Positions 6,304-7,852 of a DNA stretch of 7,852 bases are shown here, one piece after another. The translations under genes and the position numbers were made by a program. Source of the stretch: JBIICS01 sp044238735 (GTDB lineage: Bacteria > Bacteroidota > Bacteroidia > UBA4408); contig JBIICS010000261.1 in NCBI GenBank assembly GCA_044238735.1, positions 1 through 7,852 of the forward strand. The letters run 5' to 3'. The first letter of the stretch is position 1; every line of letters starts with the position of its first letter. The notes under the pieces are model-generated. The model did not search any database, was not told the origin of the DNA, and was given only the letters and a program-made list of their open reading frames with translations.

Positions 6304-6804
6304 TTAAGGTGTTTTTTTGTAGATGCAAAATGAATAGGAACAGGCATGTTTACTATCTGGTAAATGTTTTTCTTCATTTATTAAAATCCATTCCTTACCG
6401 ATTTCGGGGAAATAGGTGTCACCTTCAAACGCTTGATCTATATGAGTTACATAAAGGATATCGGCAATACTTAGGGCTTGTTTATAAATTTCGCCACCGC
6501 CAATAATAAAACACTCTTCTTCTCGCATCGATTCAGCTTTTTTAATTGCTTCGTTTAAATTGTCGCAAACTATTGCTCCGGGAGCATTGTATTCTTTTTG
6601 TCGGGTTAATACAAAATTAGTTCTGTTGGGTAACGGACGATATTTTGTGGGGATAGATTCATAATTTTTTCTACCGCTTATTATGCAATGACCCAGGGTT
6701 TTCTCCTTAAAATATTTCATGTCGTTTGGTAAATCCCAAACTAGAGTGTTGTCTTTGCCAATAACATTGTTTTTTGCGACCGCAACAATTATAGAAATTT
6801 TCAT
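6304..6804 (-). CDS. folA: dihydrofolate reductase
   Basis: This 166-residue protein has the usual length for bacterial chromosomal DHFR. It reduces dihydrofolate to tetrahydrofolate with NADPH in the cytoplasm. Motifs in order: IIVAVAKNNVIGKDN at 5-19 (Met20-loop region), VWDLPNDMKYF at 22-32 with catalytic Asp28 (equivalent to E. coli Asp27), the NADPH-binding ISGRKNYESIP at 42-52, LPNR with the folate-tail Arg61, the glycine-rich FIIGGGEIY at 99-107, Thr120 in YVTHID, and EGDTYFP at 127-133. All key residues are intact. The ATG at 6804 starts the family's usual N-terminus. It lies downstream of thyA on the same strand, whose by-product dihydrofolate it recycles, but 394 bp separate the two, so it may have its own promoter. 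A lipoprotein gene follows 18 nt after it. Confidence 0.97.
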   Translation of the reverse strand: MKISIIVAVAKNNVIGKDNTLVWDLPNDMKYFKEKTLGHCIISGRKNYESIPTKYRPLPNRTNFVLTRQKEYNAPGAIVCDNLNEAIKKAESMREEECFIIGGGEIYKQALSIADILYVTHIDQAFEGDTYFPEIGKEWILINEEKHLPDSKHACSYSFCIYKKTP

Positions 6805-7198
6805 TTTTAGTTCTCGCTAAAATTAACTAAAGTTTGCTCAGCAAAAAGACTTGATTTTTTTGAGTTTAAATCACTTTCATTATTTTTTTTTGATAAGATA
6901 ATGTTGTAATGATTTCTGTTATTTTTTAATGAAGAGGAAATGTTAATGATGGTAATTTTATTTTTCACGTTTAATGTTATTTCTAATTTATTAGTTTCTA
7001 ATTTCAAAATTGGAAGTTGCAAATTACAAATTGGATAATTTATAATTCGTAACCCATGATTTTTTAAATCTATTTTCCTTCATTCCATTCAAATCATTTC
7101 TTTATTGGCACAAAGGCAAATTTTTTTTATTTTTTTCTTTTATCTTATTTCCAAACTTCCCGCTCTCAACTCTCAACTTCCCACTTTTAACTTATAAG
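6805..7198 (-). other. AT-rich intergenic region between thyA and folA, no convincing gene
   Basis: This 394-bp gap holds low-complexity DNA. Positions 7121-7136 are nearly pure T on the plus strand (T8, AT, T7). Positions 7155-7190 consist of degenerate CTCAACT/CAACTTCCC words. Positions 6976-7050 contain recurring AATTT/ATTAG/TAATT words. An open frame at 6807-7022 (minus) could encode 71 residues ending 2 nt before folA, but its only start is TTG, it has no internal Met, and its composition is Lys/Asn/Ile/Ser-rich like translated AT-rich DNA, so I do not call it. A weak folA promoter may exist on the minus strand: TAATTTTA (6818-6825, 7 of 8 to TAnnTTTG) with TTG at 6842-6844, spacing 16. 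That TTG falls inside the 13-nt inverted repeat TTTGCT-C-AGCAAA (6833-6845), which could be an operator or chance. Confidence 0.6.
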
Positions 7199-7201
7199 TT
7201 A
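7188..7201. repeat. 14-bp perfect palindrome across the thyA stop codon
   Basis: TAACTTATAAGTTA is a perfect inverted repeat that includes the thyA TAA stop (7199-7201 on the minus strand). It is AT-rich and has no U-tract after it on the thyA strand, so it is not a classical intrinsic terminator. It could be a weak mRNA 3' hairpin, or it could be part of the neighbouring AACTT-rich low-complexity tract. Confidence 0.5.
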
Positions 7202-7852
7202 TACAGCCACCGGCGCTTTTATATGCGGATGCGGATCGTAATTAAGGAGTTCGAAATCTTCGAATTTAAAATCGAAAATACTTTTCACATTCGGATTTAT
7301 TTTCATGGTGGGTAATGGTCTAAACTCTCTTGATAATTGCAATTCAGTTTGTTCTAAATGATTTAAGTATAAGTGAGCATCTCCAAAGGTGTGCACAAAA
7401 TCGCCTGGTTTTAAATCGCACACCTGCGCCACCATCAAGGTCAATAGTGCGTATGAAGCAATGTTGAAAGGCACGCCTAAAAATATATCGGCACTTCTTT
7501 GATAAAGTTGGCAGGAGAGTTTACCATCTGCAACATAAAACTGGAAGAAAGCATGACACGGCGGTAATTTCATTTTACTGATTTCTCCAACATTCCAAGC
7601 ACTTACTATAATTCTTCTGGAATCCGGATTGTTTTTTAGGGCATTAATAACGTCAGTAATTTGATCGATGTGTCGTCCATCAGCCGATGGCCAGCTTCTC
7701 CATTGATAACCGTAAACGGGTCCTAAATTTCCATTTTCATCAGCCCATTCATCCCAAATACTTACGCCATTTTCTTTTAGATATTGAATATTGGTATCGC
7801 CTTTCAGAAACCAAAGCAGTTCATGTATGATAGAGCGTAAGTGTAATTTTTT
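7199..7852 (-). CDS. thyA: thymidylate synthase (5' partial at window edge)
   Basis: The frame is open from the TAA at 7199-7201 to the last base of the window, giving 217 residues that start KKLHLRSIIHELLWFL. Aligned from memory to E. coli ThyA (264 residues), about 47 N-terminal residues are outside the window and the total would also be about 264. The ATG at 7573 is an internal Met (SKMKLPPCHAF), not the start. Present are WDEWADENGNLGPVYG, DGRHIDQI, the phosphate-binding SRRIIVSAWN, the catalytic Cys in PPCHAFFQFYV (codon 7556-7558), QLYQRSADIFLGVPFNIASYALL, GDAHLYLNH and the C-terminal IKAPVAV. The N-terminal phosphate-binding Arg cannot be checked. The enzyme methylates dUMP to dTMP using methylene-tetrahydrofolate and releases dihydrofolate, the substrate of FolA encoded downstream on the same strand. 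Confidence 0.98.
   Translation of the reverse strand, partial: KKLHLRSIIHELLWFLKGDTNIQYLKENGVSIWDEWADENGNLGPVYGYQWRSWPSADGRHIDQITDVINALKNNPDSRRIIVSAWNVGEISKMKLPPCHAFFQFYVADGKLSCQLYQRSADIFLGVPFNIASYALLTLMVAQVCDLKPGDFVHTFGDAHLYLNHLEQTELQLSREFRPLPTMKINPNVKSIFDFKFEDFELLNYDPHPHIKAPVAV

Noticed and set aside
6309..6506. Plus-strand ORF inside folA
   Set aside because: It is antisense to a fully intact DHFR gene with all motifs present, so it is a shadow frame.
6612..6619. CAAAATTA on the plus strand (TAATTTTG on the minus strand), a perfect TAnnTTTG match
   Set aside because: It lies inside the folA coding sequence with no TTG at -33 distance and no good gene start just downstream; likely chance in AT-rich DNA.
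6807..7022. Minus-strand 71-codon ORF just upstream of folA
   Set aside because: It has only a TTG start, no Met, an upstream open stretch to 7079 also without ATG or GTG, and Lys/Asn/Ile/Ser-rich composition typical of AT-rich non-coding DNA. The 2-nt gap to folA is the only point in its favour.

Overview
The window looks like a stretch of chromosome from an AT-rich member of the Bacteroidota. The evidence is a perfect TAnnTTTG promoter element (the Bacteroidota -7 consensus) just before a tRNA, weak or absent Shine-Dalgarno sequences, a lipoprotein and a signal-less BtuF-like protein of types common in that phylum, and a tRNA without an encoded CCA. I cannot place it below phylum level with confidence. 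The right two thirds is conserved housekeeping and transport content. The left 1.4 kb is an unusual Ala/Lys/Glu-rich tandem repeat inside a gene whose start lies before the window. || Layout, left to right. Plus strand, positions 1-4560: a tight three-gene run made of (a) the 3' part of a long gene with alternating 40- and 56-58-residue helical repeats, one TPR and a C-terminal globular domain, (b) truA, tRNA pseudouridine synthase, starting 3 nt after it, and (c) a half-size ABC exporter overlapping truA by 8 nt. A tRNA-Leu(GAG) gene with its own likely promoter follows at 4584-4663. Fifteen nucleotides later comes a BtuF-like helical-backbone metal-receptor protein with no signal peptide. 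This gene converges with the minus-strand block with only 6 nt between the stop codons. || Minus strand, 7852 down to 5476: thyA (thymidylate synthase, 5' end outside the window), a 394-bp AT-rich gap with no convincing gene, folA (dihydrofolate reductase), and a lipoprotein gene 18 nt after folA. ThyA makes dTMP while oxidising methylene-tetrahydrofolate to dihydrofolate, and FolA regenerates tetrahydrofolate, so the pair is a functional unit. The lipoprotein has no evident link to folate. || I see no CRISPR array, insertion sequence, integrase, phage gene or recognisable defence system. The most unusual element is the near-identical repeat array of the first gene, which includes a perfect 129-nt duplicated segment. 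Second is the degenerate, low-complexity spacer between thyA and folA, with a 14-bp palindrome lying across the thyA stop codon. Several apparent ORF starts are misleading: the repeat gene does not start at 216 (an internal TTG), thyA does not start at 7573 (an internal ATG), and the lipoprotein most likely starts at 6285 and not at the GTG at 6297.
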